Program-made: the position numbers and the translations under genes
The notes under the pieces: generated by a model
The model's input: the letters and a program-made list of their open reading frames with translations, nothing else
What the model was told of the DNA's origin: nothing
The model's database searches: none
Source: Marinobacterium sedimentorum
Lineage (GTDB): Bacteria; Pseudomonadota; Gammaproteobacteria; Pseudomonadales; Balneatricaceae
Direction: 5' to 3'
DNA: 64,000 nt
NCBI RefSeq assembly: GCF_024267675.1
Contig: NZ_JALDYX010000003.1
Coordinates: 186,001 to 250,000 of the forward strand
Part shown: positions 18,144 to 27,216 of the stretch, piece after piece
How the letters are laid out: the number at the start of each line of letters is the position of its first letter
How positions within the stretch are numbered: the first letter of the stretch is position 1

Positions 18144-19463
18144 ATGAAGGATAGTGCGTTTGTGACGATACAAGTTCTTCGCCTGCTTATCGCACCCTTT
18201 GCCCTAATGCTCATGGCGACACTGGTACTGTTCAGCAACCTGAGCCGCCTGTCCCCTGAACTGCAACTGCTGATTGTCGCCCTGCCCTATCTGCTCGGCG
18301 CTGCCAACCTGCTGCTGGGCTTTCTGTTTAATCAGAGCCGGCTGCTGTTCGCCGCATTCAATCTGCTCGGCGTTTACGCACTGATCCAGCTCTGCCTGCA
18401 GACCCCGCTGGAACGGCCAGACAATTACGTGCTGTTCAGCCTGCTGTCCCTGCTACTGCCCATCAATCAGCTGGTGATTTGCCTCGCGCCCGAGCGCGGC
18501 CTGCTCAACCGTGGCGCCTGGCTGCGCCTGCTGCTGCCCCTGGTCACCTACCTGGTGCTCTGGTTCTTATGGCAACAACAGATCCTGGGTTACTGGCTTG
18601 GACACCTGCCCATGCTGCTGCTCGAGCTGCTCGTCGCAGGCCACTACCTCAGTGAGGGCGCTGCCTGGCTGTTTGGGCTGACCTTTGTGCTCTGCGGCCT
18701 GGTGTTATCGCTGCGCCGCACCCGGGCCGACGCGGCACTGTTCGTATCCCTGCTGACCATGCCGGCACTGTTTTTCTGGTTTGACCTGACGCACATCTCG
18801 CCGCTGCTGTTCACCTGCATCCAGCTGATGCTGTGCCAGGCATTGATCTCCCACTCCCACCAGCTGGCCTTTATTGATGAGCTGACCGACCTGCCGGCTC
18901 GCAGGGCGTTGCAGGAACAGCTCAGCAGTCTGGGCCAGCGCTATACCCTGGCCATGATGGATATTGATCATTTCAAACAGTTCAATGACCGCCACGGCCA
19001 CGATGCAGGGGACCAGGTGCTGCGCATGGTGGCGTCTCAACTCAAGCAGGTTGGCGGCGGCGGGCGGGTCTTCCGCTACGGCGGTGAGGAATTCACCGTG
19101 CTGTTTCGCGGGAAAACCGAGACCGAGGCCCTGCCCCACCTCGAACAGCTGCGCGAAGCCATCGCCTGCTACCCGCTGCACCTGCGCCAGCCCAATCGCA
19201 GCGGGAATACCAAGGAAGGCCGCCAGCAGCGCCGGACAAGCAAGCCAGCCAAAGGACCTGCCCAGGGCTCCGACAAGCCGCTTCAGGTCACCATCAGCAT
19301 TGGCCTGTGCGAGCGCGGGCCCTCACAGCTGCACAGCGATGAAGTCATGCAGCTGGCCGACAAGGCACTCTACGCCGCCAAGCGAGCCGGCCGTAACCGC
19401 ACCATGGCCAACTCTCAGCTGACGCGACGCCCCAGGCGCAGCAGCCAGGCCGACTTCGCATGA
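18144..19463 (+). CDS. Membrane GGDEF protein (putative diguanylate cyclase) with a basic insertion
   Basis: A 439-residue protein. The first 240 residues hold about 7-8 hydrophobic helices. A GGDEF domain follows, from about residue 247 (IDELTDLPARRALQEQL), with the active GGEEF at 313-317. The usual RxxD inhibitory site is absent (GGGG at that position). Between LEQLREAIACYPLHL and VTISIGLCERG lies about 35 residues rich in Lys, Arg, Gln and Ser, an insertion that most GGDEF domains lack. It would make c-di-GMP. An alternative GTG start at 18162 has a better ribosome site (AAGGAT). It is followed at 76 bases by the DUF5610 gene. Confidence 0.88.
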   Translation: MKDSAFVTIQVLRLLIAPFALMLMATLVLFSNLSRLSPELQLLIVALPYLLGAANLLLGFLFNQSRLLFAAFNLLGVYALIQLCLQTPLERPDNYVLFSLLSLLLPINQLVICLAPERGLLNRGAWLRLLLPLVTYLVLWFLWQQQILGYWLGHLPMLLLELLVAGHYLSEGAAWLFGLTFVLCGLVLSLRRTRADAALFVSLLTMPALFFWFDLTHISPLLFTCIQLMLCQALISHSHQLAFIDELTDLPARRALQEQLSSLGQRYTLAMMDIDHFKQFNDRHGHDAGDQVLRMVASQLKQVGGGGRVFRYGGEEFTVLFRGKTETEALPHLEQLREAIACYPLHLRQPNRSGNTKEGRQQRRTSKPAKGPAQGSDKPLQVTISIGLCERGPSQLHSDEVMQLADKALYAAKRAGRNRTMANSQLTRRPRRSSQADFA

Positions 19464-19538
19464 GTACTTTTCACTCAACAGCCAAGGCTCGCCGCCGATA
19501 CTCTGGGTAATCCACTAACGCAGGGAGCCTGAACCCCC

Positions 19539-20123
19539 ATGGACATCAAACCCGACAATTTCGGCCAACAGGTATCCGCCCGCGCCAGAGCCGACGACCG
19601 CCCGGCCGGCGGCATGGGCACAGAGGTCTCTCAAGCGGCCCGCAGTGACAAGCAGCTCAGTCCCGCCGAGCACACACAGGCGCGCAATGAGGCGATTCTT
19701 GAAGCCTCGCTCAAGGTCAGTATCAATGCGGGCAACCAGCCCATGGAAACGCTGTATCGCAGCGTGATAGGCACACTCAACGAAGCCCTGCAGGCAGACC
19801 TTGGCGATTCGGCGATTCAGAACGCCTACGCCGCGGAACTGGATCTAAGCCCCGAAGCCACTGCCGCGCGTATCCTGAGCCGTTCAACGGCCTTTTTCGC
19901 GTCCTATCAGACCCAGCACCCGGAACTGAACGAGGACGACGCCCGCCTGAGCTTCGCCGATCTAATAAAGGGCGGTATCGACCAGGGCTTTGCCCAGGCG
20001 CGGGACATTCTGGACGGAGTGGGTGTTCTTGAGGGGGATATTGCCAGCGCCATAGACGCGACCTACAGTCTGGTGATGCAGGGACTGGAAGCCTTCCGGA
20101 CAGCACCCGAGGCATCCATATAA
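19539..20123 (+). CDS. DUF5610 domain protein
   Basis: A 194-residue soluble protein. The N-terminal 50 residues are polar and probably disordered. The rest is helical and matches DUF5610 (ASLKVSINAGNQPMETLYRS near residue 55, then LDLSPEATAARILSRSTAFF and FADLIKGGIDQGFAQAR). Family function is unknown. The ATG is preceded by CAGGGAGC. It sits between the GGDEF and ArsR genes on the same strand. Confidence 0.8.
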   Translation: MDIKPDNFGQQVSARARADDRPAGGMGTEVSQAARSDKQLSPAEHTQARNEAILEASLKVSINAGNQPMETLYRSVIGTLNEALQADLGDSAIQNAYAAELDLSPEATAARILSRSTAFFASYQTQHPELNEDDARLSFADLIKGGIDQGFAQARDILDGVGVLEGDIASAIDATYSLVMQGLEAFRTAPEASI

Positions 20124-20235
20124 CGCTGACAACCACCAGGCACCGCCACCGACAGAGCAGGGACCGTTTGTACTTCGACAGGTCGACACGTAAAATTCAG
20201 TCATTGCGTGCCGCCAACGTCCGGAGTTCCTGCCT

Positions 20236-20571
20236 TTGTCTCATCCCTTGTCCTCGCCCACCCCCAAGGCGCCATCACTTGATGACATGAAAGCCAATGC
20301 CGCCCGCGCTGCGCGCCTGATGCGGGCGCTGAGCAACGAGCACCGACTGCTGATTCTGTGTTATCTGCAGAACCGTGAACTGTCGGTCAAGGAGCTCAAT
20401 CAATGCCTGGACCTCAGCCAGTCGGCGCTGTCGCAGCATTTGGCCATTCTGCGCAATGACGGCCTGGTGCAGACCCGCCGCGAATCCCAGACCATTTTCT
20501 ACTCCCTGCATGGCAACCAGGCACAACGGCTGATTGAGACCCTGCACGAACTATACTGCGCCCAAGCTTAG
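20236..20571 (+). CDS. ArsR family winged-helix regulator
   Basis: A 111-residue dimeric DNA-binding protein with RAARLMRALSNEHRLLILCY, then ELNQCLDLSQSALSQHLA (recognition helix) and GLVQTRRESQTIFYSLHGNQ (wing). No ELCVCD metal site is present, so it is not a classical arsenic or cadmium sensor. It is nearer to the BigR/SdpR-like metal-independent members, but has no cysteine pair to sense sulfide. The start is a TTG at 20236 with GGAG about 10 bases upstream; an ATG at 20287 is the alternative. It faces the alkyltransferase-like gene. Confidence 0.87.
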   Translation: MSHPLSSPTPKAPSLDDMKANAARAARLMRALSNEHRLLILCYLQNRELSVKELNQCLDLSQSALSQHLAILRNDGLVQTRRESQTIFYSLHGNQAQRLIETLHELYCAQA

Positions 20572-20605
20572 CGGCCTGCCGCAACACAGCCCGCCCGGTA
20601 ACGGC

Positions 20606-20971
20606 TCAGCCCTCGCCATCCCAGCGATACTGGGCCAGCGAAATGCGCCCACGCAAAAAACAGATACCCTCGGACTCAAGCCGACTACGTTGCAGCTGCG
20701 CACCTTCACTCTCCGCCGGCAGCGACAGTTCACCCTTGGCATTCACCACCCGGTGCCAGGGCAACCGGCTGCCCTGGGGCAGCCGACTGAGAATACGCCC
20801 CACCAGGCGTGCTCGACGCACCAGGCCCGCAAGCTCGGCCACCTGGCCGTAGCTGCAGACCCGCCCGCAGGGAATGCGTGCCACCACCTGCCAGATACGC
20901 TCGGCATCAGTGAGGGGCTCTGCGCGGACATAGGCCCCGCCATCAGGCTCCATGGCATTTTCCAGACTCAT
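20606..20971 (-). CDS. Alkyltransferase-like protein (ATL), MGMT family without catalytic cysteine
   Basis: A 121-residue DNA-binding protein with the MGMT DNA-binding fold: ERIWQVVARIPCGRVCSYGQ, VAELAGLVRRARLVGRIL and PWHRVVNAKGELSLP. The PCHRV motif of the methyltransferase is PWHRV here (Trp72), so it cannot take up the alkyl group. ATLs bind O6-alkylguanine and hand it to nucleotide excision repair. Its ATG overlaps the stop of the upstream acetyltransferase gene in an ATGA, so translation is probably coupled. A longer start at 20995 is less likely. Confidence 0.9.
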   Translation of the reverse strand: MSLENAMEPDGGAYVRAEPLTDAERIWQVVARIPCGRVCSYGQVAELAGLVRRARLVGRILSRLPQGSRLPWHRVVNAKGELSLPAESEGAQLQRSRLESEGICFLRGRISLAQYRWDGEG

Positions 20972-23703
20972 GACTGCAGCCGGTACATCTGCCATTCCTC
21001 GGTCGCCTCATTGAGCATCATGACCATCTCGACCACATCCTCTTCGGCATTGAAACGAATCTTGAAGCCCAGCTTTCGGGCCAGGGTCTGCATGCCCCGG
21101 TTGACCGGCAGGGTCGAGCCATACAGCTGCAGCGTCCCACGACTGCGACAGTAGTCGATCAGCTTGTGCATCAGCACAGCCCCGACGCCCTCCCCCTGCA
21201 GATCGTCCCGAATGACAATCGAGAATTCACTGCGCACATTATCCGCGTCCGTCACCGCCCGCACCACGGCCAAAGTTTCGTTGCCGGCGCCGTTTTCCCG
21301 CGGTGCCGACACGACAAAGGCCATTTCTCGGTCGTAATCAATCTGGGTCCAGTTGGCCAGTTCCTGGTGCGTTGGCACACCGCGACTGTAGAAATAACGC
21401 ATGCGGATCGATTCCGGGCTGAGGTGATTGTAAAACTCCAGATGATCGGGCTCATCTTCGCCGCGAATAGCCCGCACCACGGCCTGACGGCCCGAGCGAC
21501 GCAGTCGAATTGACTCGGTCAGATGCTCGGGGTACGGCGAAATTGCCAGGCGCACAGGCTCAGCCACCGACACGGCCACATCCACCGCCAGCAGCCCGCG
21601 CTTGTTGAGCAGCAGCGGGTTGATTTCCAGCCCTGCAATATTGGGCAGATCCACCACCATCTCCGACAGCTTGATCAGCAGGTCGCACAGCTGGTCAACA
21701 TCGCGCTCAGCCTGATAGCTGTTTTCGCAGATAATGTCGTACACCCGCGAGCTCTGCACCAGGGTCCGGGCCAGCGCCTGATTCAGCGGCGGCAGCATCA
21801 GCTGTCGATCCGCCAGCACATCCACCGTGTACCCACCGGCGCCAAACAGCAGCAGCGGCCCGAAGACGGGGTCACGCGTAATGCCCACGTTGATCTGCAG
21901 CGACTGAAAGCCACGTTTCATCTGCTGCACGCAGAACCCCATCACCTGGTCGTCACTGAAACGCTCCCGCACGCGATATTCCAGCCGCGTCACGGCATGG
22001 CGAACCTCGCTGACCGAGTACAGATCCAGCGCCAGATCTCGCCAACGCCGGCGCACCTTGTCGTCATAGCTGAACGGGTAGACATTTTCACAGTGCAGCA
22101 CCCGCACGGCCACGGAGCCGCCCAGCTGCTTGGCCACCTCAACCACGCCTTCCACCGTATCGGCATAGTACGAATGGGACACAGGTACGCCATAGAGATC
22201 CAGCAATTCACAAGCCTGGGCATGGTGCAGAAACCCGCGACCTTCCTCCAGCGCCTGGGCCACCAGATTGCGCGCCTGGATGTGATTCTGGCTGTTCTGC
22301 TTCAGAAAAGGCGCCGGCGTCTGGCGCATGACTTCCTGATTGCGCCTATAGCGTACCATCTGCAAAAAGGCATCAACCGCCTCCTCAGGGGTGATGAAGG
22401 TGGCAATACCAGCGGTATTGAAATGATTGCGGGCGGCAATGGCCGTGGCCCGGCCCATCCAGCAACTGAGCACGTTGCGTGGGGTTCCCCTGGCAACCTC
22501 TATAACCGCCCGTGCGGTTTCGACGCCCGGCGCAGGATAGGTCGGTGCATGTATCACCAGCACCGTATCCACTGCGGCGTCGGCGACCAGAATACGCAGC
22601 GCACTGGCAAAGCGCTCGGGCGTGGCGTCGGCATTAAGGTCCACCGGGTTGCCCTGGTTCCAGCTAGCCGGCAACAATGCCGCCAGCGCCTCGCGACTGT
22701 CCTCTGACAACTGCGCCAACTGGCCACGACCGCGCAACAAACGGTCGGTCGCCAGTGCATTGGGTCCCATGCCATTGGACACAATGGCCAGGCGCTCGCC
22801 ACGCATGGGCTTCATGCGCGAAAGGGTTTCCAGTGCATGGAACAGCTGATCCGAGGTTTCGACCCGCAGTACACCGGCACGGCGCAGCGCAGCATCATAA
22901 ACAAGGTCCTCATCACAGACACCGGGCGCCAGGCGTACGCTGTGCTCGGCGTCCTGTACAACATCTGACTTAAGGACCAGCACCAGCTTGTTGCGCGATG
23001 CGGCACGCACCGCCGAGAGGAAATTCCGCGCAGAGCCGGTCATGCGATCCATCTGCAGCAAAATGGCGTGGGTATGGGGGTCCTTGGCCAGATAGTCGAT
23101 CACCGCGGGGATATCAACATCGACACTTTCGCCCAGGGTCATAAAATGGGAAAAACCAATCCCCTGACCATTTGCCCAGTCAATCATGGCGGTACCGATC
23201 AGCCCCGACTGGCCAACGTAGGCCACCTTGCCTTGGCTGATATTGACGTGGGAATAACTGGCATTCATGCACGACCCCGGCACCAGCAAGCCCATGCAGT
23301 CCGGCCCCAGAATACGAATGCCATAGGGGTGCGCGGCTTCCAGCACTTCCTCATGCAAGGTACGCTCTGTCTTGCTGTCCCGAATGGACAGGCCACCGGT
23401 TAGAATCAGCGCCGCCTTGACCATATGGGCACCGAGCTTGCGGATAATGTCTGCGACAGTCTGGGGCGGCGAACAGATAATGGCCAGATCCGGCATCTTC
23501 ACCAGTTCGCTGACACTCTTTACGCAGGGCACGCCTCGCACCGTCTCGTAGCCCTGGGCGTTAACGACCATCAGCTCACCCTGGTAGCCACCATCAAGCA
23601 GGTTCTGCAGCACGACACCGCCCATGCTGTCATCGCGCTCCGAGGCCCCAAAGATGGCGATGGAGTCGGGTTGGAAAAATCGTTTTAGGTACTTTGTCGA
23701 CAC
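20968..23703 (-). CDS. Pat-type protein lysine acetyltransferase (acyl-CoA synthetase-like domain plus GNAT)
   Basis: A 911-residue protein with a CoA-binding and NDP-forming acyl-CoA synthetase-like region (about 1-460: PDSIAIFGASERDDSMGG, ALILTGGLS, RILGPDCMGL), an ATP-grasp region (about 480-700: GFLHHAQACELLDLYGVPVS) and a C-terminal GNAT domain (about 730-910, with RDDLQGEGVGAVLMHKLIDY as acetyl-CoA loop). This is the PatZ/YfiQ layout. The synthetase histidine motif is degenerate (SVRLAPG), as expected for Pat proteins that regulate acetyl-CoA synthetase by acetylation. The GTG at 23703 follows AAGAGGAAG and matches relatives starting MSTKYL; an upstream TTG would add six residues. Confidence 0.92.
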   Translation of the reverse strand: MSTKYLKRFFQPDSIAIFGASERDDSMGGVVLQNLLDGGYQGELMVVNAQGYETVRGVPCVKSVSELVKMPDLAIICSPPQTVADIIRKLGAHMVKAALILTGGLSIRDSKTERTLHEEVLEAAHPYGIRILGPDCMGLLVPGSCMNASYSHVNISQGKVAYVGQSGLIGTAMIDWANGQGIGFSHFMTLGESVDVDIPAVIDYLAKDPHTHAILLQMDRMTGSARNFLSAVRAASRNKLVLVLKSDVVQDAEHSVRLAPGVCDEDLVYDAALRRAGVLRVETSDQLFHALETLSRMKPMRGERLAIVSNGMGPNALATDRLLRGRGQLAQLSEDSREALAALLPASWNQGNPVDLNADATPERFASALRILVADAAVDTVLVIHAPTYPAPGVETARAVIEVARGTPRNVLSCWMGRATAIAARNHFNTAGIATFITPEEAVDAFLQMVRYRRNQEVMRQTPAPFLKQNSQNHIQARNLVAQALEEGRGFLHHAQACELLDLYGVPVSHSYYADTVEGVVEVAKQLGGSVAVRVLHCENVYPFSYDDKVRRRWRDLALDLYSVSEVRHAVTRLEYRVRERFSDDQVMGFCVQQMKRGFQSLQINVGITRDPVFGPLLLFGAGGYTVDVLADRQLMLPPLNQALARTLVQSSRVYDIICENSYQAERDVDQLCDLLIKLSEMVVDLPNIAGLEINPLLLNKRGLLAVDVAVSVAEPVRLAISPYPEHLTESIRLRRSGRQAVVRAIRGEDEPDHLEFYNHLSPESIRMRYFYSRGVPTHQELANWTQIDYDREMAFVVSAPRENGAGNETLAVVRAVTDADNVRSEFSIVIRDDLQGEGVGAVLMHKLIDYCRSRGTLQLYGSTLPVNRGMQTLARKLGFKIRFNAEEDVVEMVMMLNEATEEWQMYRLQS

Positions 23704-23937
23704 GCGACGCTTCCTCTTCAAACGAGACGGCTGCAGCTGCTCATGCAGATCAGCCTACTATTCTAGCCTGCAAAGCCGGTACAGGAACCACCGATCGGCA
23801 TGTCATTAGGCATAAGCGCGCCACGCGGGCACCGTGCGTCCTGTCCAGGGCCATCCGGCTGCGGCCTGCCAGCGGCGAAAAAGTGGCATACAATACCCAC
23901 CTCGGGATCATTTTCAGCCAAAGGACAGATACCCCGC

Positions 23938-24645
23938 ATGCACCTGCCCAACTTTCGCCTGTTTTTGCCTGCCCTGCTACTCGTTGGTTGCAGCAGCGCC
24001 CCGCCGCCACCATCCGTTGCTACTCCACCGTCAGAGCCAGAACCAGCCCCGCGCCTGACCGAGATTTTTCCCGACAAGGTACGCCCGCAAATCACTGCCC
24101 TGCGCGCCGACCCCGGCGAGCTGGCCCGCAGCTTCGTCGATGACTATCAGCGTCAGGCGCTTTACAGCGGCCAGCATGCCGCCACCCTGGCACGGGAGTA
24201 CCGGTTTCGTGAGAATCGCTGGTCGACGCAGCAGGACCGCCTGATGATGGTGTTTGACAATGATCGTGGCGATACCGGCTTTGTTGCCTGGAGCCTGAGC
24301 CGCAACGCCACGGCCACTTCCTTGCGCATTCAGGACACCAAGATCGGCCAGCGCTTTGCGCTCGTCCTGCGCCCGGCGCGCCTGTGCTTTGCCATCGGCG
24401 CCGCCCAGGCCCCGAGCTGGAGCACCGGACGCTGGGCCTATGATCCAAATCGCCCAGGCTCTTTCGAATGCAACGGCCTCACCAACAGCTCGGCTTTCAA
24501 GTCAGGCACGCGCCTGCCAGCATTGCTTGGGGCCTACTTTTCCGAGGGCGATGCGGTGCTGATGTTTGACAGCCGCGACCAGCGTGATGCGATCGCAGGC
24601 GTACTGGCGCAGCTGTTCCCCTACCTGATTTTCAGCCCGCGCTAG
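23938..24645 (+). CDS. Putative lipoprotein of unknown function
   Basis: A 235-residue protein with signal sequence MHLPNFRLFLPALLLVGCSS (lipobox Cys18), then a proline-rich linker. The mature part has RPQITALRADPGELARSFVD and a beta-rich C-terminal half (VARSL-type strands, FALVLRPARLCFAIGAAQ, YFSEGDAVLMFDSRDQRDAIA). I do not recognise a named domain. AAGGA lies about 12 bases before the ATG. It is divergent from the acetyltransferase gene. An outer-membrane anchored protein is expected. Confidence 0.72.
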   Translation: MHLPNFRLFLPALLLVGCSSAPPPPSVATPPSEPEPAPRLTEIFPDKVRPQITALRADPGELARSFVDDYQRQALYSGQHAATLAREYRFRENRWSTQQDRLMMVFDNDRGDTGFVAWSLSRNATATSLRIQDTKIGQRFALVLRPARLCFAIGAAQAPSWSTGRWAYDPNRPGSFECNGLTNSSAFKSGTRLPALLGAYFSEGDAVLMFDSRDQRDAIAGVLAQLFPYLIFSPR

Positions 24646-24880
24646 CACGCCACAACGGCCTGTCAGCAGCGCAACAAAAGAGGTCAGGGGCAGCGGTTTT
24701 TCCCCGTTGCAAAATCACCGCCCCAAGCCCTAATATCTGTTCCATACTAGTTAGGGAGTTACCACAGGGTGTGCCACCGCGCAGGCCCTGCGTGTAAGGC
24801 GCCGTCACATATCAGGACAGATGCAGCGCTATCCGTATTATCAGCAAGGCAATGCGCGGACAGATGTCGAGAACAGATCT

Positions 24881-25075
24881 ATGACTAAAAAACACAACAG
24901 CAGTGACATGACCGACGACGACGATGTCGTGGATTGGGACTCCGAACCGGAGATCAAGGAAGACGCCCCCGAAAAACGTAAAACCATCGACCCTGCTGCC
25001 CGGCGCCGCATTGAGCAACTGCTCGAGGAACGCGCCCTTAGACAGCAGATAGAGGATGCGTTTGACGACGATTAA
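24881..25075 (+). CDS. PA3496-like small acidic protein, copy 1
   Basis: A 64-residue protein starting MTKKHNSSDMTDDDDVVDW, with an acidic N-terminal half and a helical end RRRIEQLLEERALRQQIEDAF. It resembles the PA3496 family, small proteins with a poorly understood link to envelope integrity. The ATG at 24881 follows GAGA. An upstream ATG (24821) in frame would add 20 residues without support. A related gene lies 386 bases further on (25462). Confidence 0.72.
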   Translation: MTKKHNSSDMTDDDDVVDWDSEPEIKEDAPEKRKTIDPAARRRIEQLLEERALRQQIEDAFDDD

Positions 25076-25461
25076 GCACTCTCATGCTGCTGCCAGACCT
25101 TAGTCCCTGGAACCGGCCTGTCCCGGTTCCGCTCCGCCATGCCCGCATTAAACGAACCTGAGAAACAAAACCTGCCTCTGACCTCGCACACCGAACTCGT
25201 CTGCAGCTCCTGCCAGCACAGCGTCTCAGCGCCGCGCCAACAAAATGCGCGGCCACCAAAGAATTCACTTTACCCAACGCCAAAAGCTGCTATATATTCG
25301 CGAAATAAACCATACGGCAGCTTGTCAAGTTACAAATGAAGGCAACTTGGCAGGCGCTAACGTTGCGAGCAAAAAGATCGGCGAGTCAGCGCAATAATTT
25401 TTTCAACCGGCAGGGCTCTGTCCCTGTTTGATTTCAACCTGAGATGTGAGAACGAGAGCCG
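25076..25461. other. Spacer between the two PA3496-like genes
   Basis: No gene is supported. A hairpin GGAACCGG-N6-CCGGTTCC follows copy 1 without a T tract. An AT-rich patch near 25288-25315 (TATATATTCG) could hold the promoter of copy 2. Confidence 0.4.
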
Positions 25462-25665
25462 ATGGGCACCAAAATTCGTGTCGATCAAGTCCCTGCGGAC
25501 GATATCGAAGACTGGGATGACGACTTTGAAGACCGGGATACAAACACCCGGGGCAAGAAGATCAGCTACAACAGCAAGAAACGTCGTCAGATAGAAGAAC
25601 GCATGGAAGAACGTCTTCTGGCGCGTCAGATCAGCAGCGGCTACGAAGACAACCTGTACGAGTAA
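25462..25665 (+). CDS. PA3496-like small acidic protein, copy 2
   Basis: A 67-residue protein MGTKIRVDQVPADDIEDWDD..., then GKKISYNSKKRRQIEERMEE and RLLARQISSGYEDNLYE. It shares the acidic-DW-basic-helix plan and the RRxIEExxEERxLxRQI core with the neighbour at 24881, so the two are paralogues. GAG lies shortly before the ATG. Function unknown. Confidence 0.75.
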   Translation: MGTKIRVDQVPADDIEDWDDDFEDRDTNTRGKKISYNSKKRRQIEERMEERLLARQISSGYEDNLYE

Positions 25666-26131
25666 GCCGGCGCCCGCTGCCCTGGCAGCGGAGCCTTCCC
25701 GAGCGGCTATCCCGATACCCGCTCTTAGTCTACTGCCGATCCGTGCAACGCTCTGGCGGATGTCCTGCTGAAGGTCCCGCCGTGCTCCAGAACGATTGCC
25801 TCCTCGCACCGCGCCCAATGCTCCCTGCGTCAAATGCACCCTCTCGCCGTCCAGGCATTGTTTCGACTATGCTTGTTAGGCACGGGAGCAGTCTGATCGA
25901 TAAGCCGAGGTCTTTCTCCAGCGAGTAATTCCCCCTCAGCGATCAGTTCCGTGCATCTTGCGCTGGACTGTATTTACTATCGACATGCCGCTTAACCCGT
26001 TGCAGCAGCCTGCTGCTCCTCCGCACAGGAGCACATCGGCGGTTCCACTCCTCAGGATTGCAGAATCCGGCTCGCCCCCAGGGGTCTGTTTATCGTAAAA
26101 TCCACCGGTCTGAAGCTCAGCCGGAACTCCC
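25666..26131. other. Non-coding interval before yejK
   Basis: About 465 bases. A GC-rich hairpin (CCGCTGCC-CTGGCAGCGG, about 25675-25692) directly follows copy 2 and lacks a T tract. The remaining open frames have no family likeness. The yejK promoter is expected here, but no consensus box stands out. Confidence 0.4.
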
Positions 26132-27172
26132 ATGGAATTACAGAAAGTCGCTATCCGATCACTGACCCGCGCCGCAGGCGAGCTGACTGCGCTTGATCCG
26201 CAGGCACCGCTGGTACAGCAACTGTTTGAAGCCGTTACCGGCAGTTTTGGCCGCCGCTCGGCCCTCACCCACGGCGCCTTCAGCGACGATGCACTCTACG
26301 AACACCCCTTCGCGACCGCACTGCTGCCCCTGGCCGGCGACAGTGCCAGTGATGCAGACCTGGAAGCCCTGGCCGATGCCAGCCTGGCAGCGCTGCTGCA
26401 AAGCACAGAACCCGACCAGCCGGCCGATACCTGTGACAGCCAGGTCATCTTTCTGCTGTATCAGAGTGATCGCTATCACTACCTGCTGCTCGCCCTGGTG
26501 GAACACGAGACCCGCCTGAGCCTGGACGCCAACCTGCAACCCATCCAGACCCAGGTGCTGGCGGCTGAGCGTCTGGTACAGGCGCTGCGCATCAATCTCA
26601 CCCGCCTGGGCCGCAGCCAGGACAGTTACCTCAGCTTTGTACCGGGCAAGCGCAATGGCAGCATCGGCCAGGACTTCCCAGGCGCCCTGGGCTGCAGCCA
26701 GGCCATTCCGGCGAGCCAGAGCACCCGCGAGCTCATCCGTGCCACCCGTGACTTCTGCAATCAGAATGCGCTGCACGAACGCAAGGATGAAGTGGTGGAA
26801 GACGTCGTCAACTATCTGGAGCAGCAGCGTGGCGAGCAGCGCCATGCATCGCTGAATGAAGTCGAGCGGCTGTTCGATGCCTATATCCCGCCCAGCGAAG
26901 ACCCGGCACCGGGAACAACCTTCGGCGAGTTTGCCAATACCGAACCCTACCAGGTCAGTCAGGAATTTCAGCCACACCGCGGCACCCTGAAAGCCCTGAG
27001 CAAGGTGAAAACCAAATCGGATAACTGGCAACTGGACTTTGCCCGCCGCTCTCTGGGGGCCCAGGGCTCGGACCGGGATATTCTGTTTGACGAACAGGGA
27101 CAGACACTGACACTGCGCCGTTTGCCGACGCGCGTCATTCAGACCATCCGTGAAGCCCTGGAGCAGGAATAA
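26132..27172 (+). CDS. yejK: Nucleoid-associated protein YejK/NdpA
   Basis: A 346-residue cytosolic protein matching the 37 kDa nucleoid-associated protein family, with VQQLFEAVTGSFGRRSALTH near the N-terminus, a central LLALVEHETRLSLDANLQPIQ, and LSFVPGKRNGSIGQDFPGALG followed by a C-terminal basic part. YejK binds DNA and topoisomerases in some bacteria. The ATG at 26132 is the first in a clear frame and fits the family start (MELQKVAIRSL; relatives start MPIRHAIVHLI). The stop is followed by a 9 bp inverted repeat shared with the facing GGDEF gene. Confidence 0.88.
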   Translation: MELQKVAIRSLTRAAGELTALDPQAPLVQQLFEAVTGSFGRRSALTHGAFSDDALYEHPFATALLPLAGDSASDADLEALADASLAALLQSTEPDQPADTCDSQVIFLLYQSDRYHYLLLALVEHETRLSLDANLQPIQTQVLAAERLVQALRINLTRLGRSQDSYLSFVPGKRNGSIGQDFPGALGCSQAIPASQSTRELIRATRDFCNQNALHERKDEVVEDVVNYLEQQRGEQRHASLNEVERLFDAYIPPSEDPAPGTTFGEFANTEPYQVSQEFQPHRGTLKALSKVKTKSDNWQLDFARRSLGAQGSDRDILFDEQGQTLTLRRLPTRVIQTIREALEQE

Positions 27173-27180
27173 ACACAGCC

Positions 27181-27216
27181 GACAGCGAGCCCTCGATAGT
27201 GGCCGATCTCGCTGTC
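27181..27216. terminator. Possible shared hairpin between convergent genes
   Basis: GACAGCGAG (27181-27189) pairs perfectly with CTCGCTGTC (27208-27216). It lies just after yejK and includes the stop of the facing GGDEF gene. There is no T tract, so termination is only a possibility. Confidence 0.35.

Noticed and set aside
25139..25339. 66-residue plus-strand frame between the PA3496-like genes
   Set aside because: Atypical composition and no ribosome site or relatives that I recognise.
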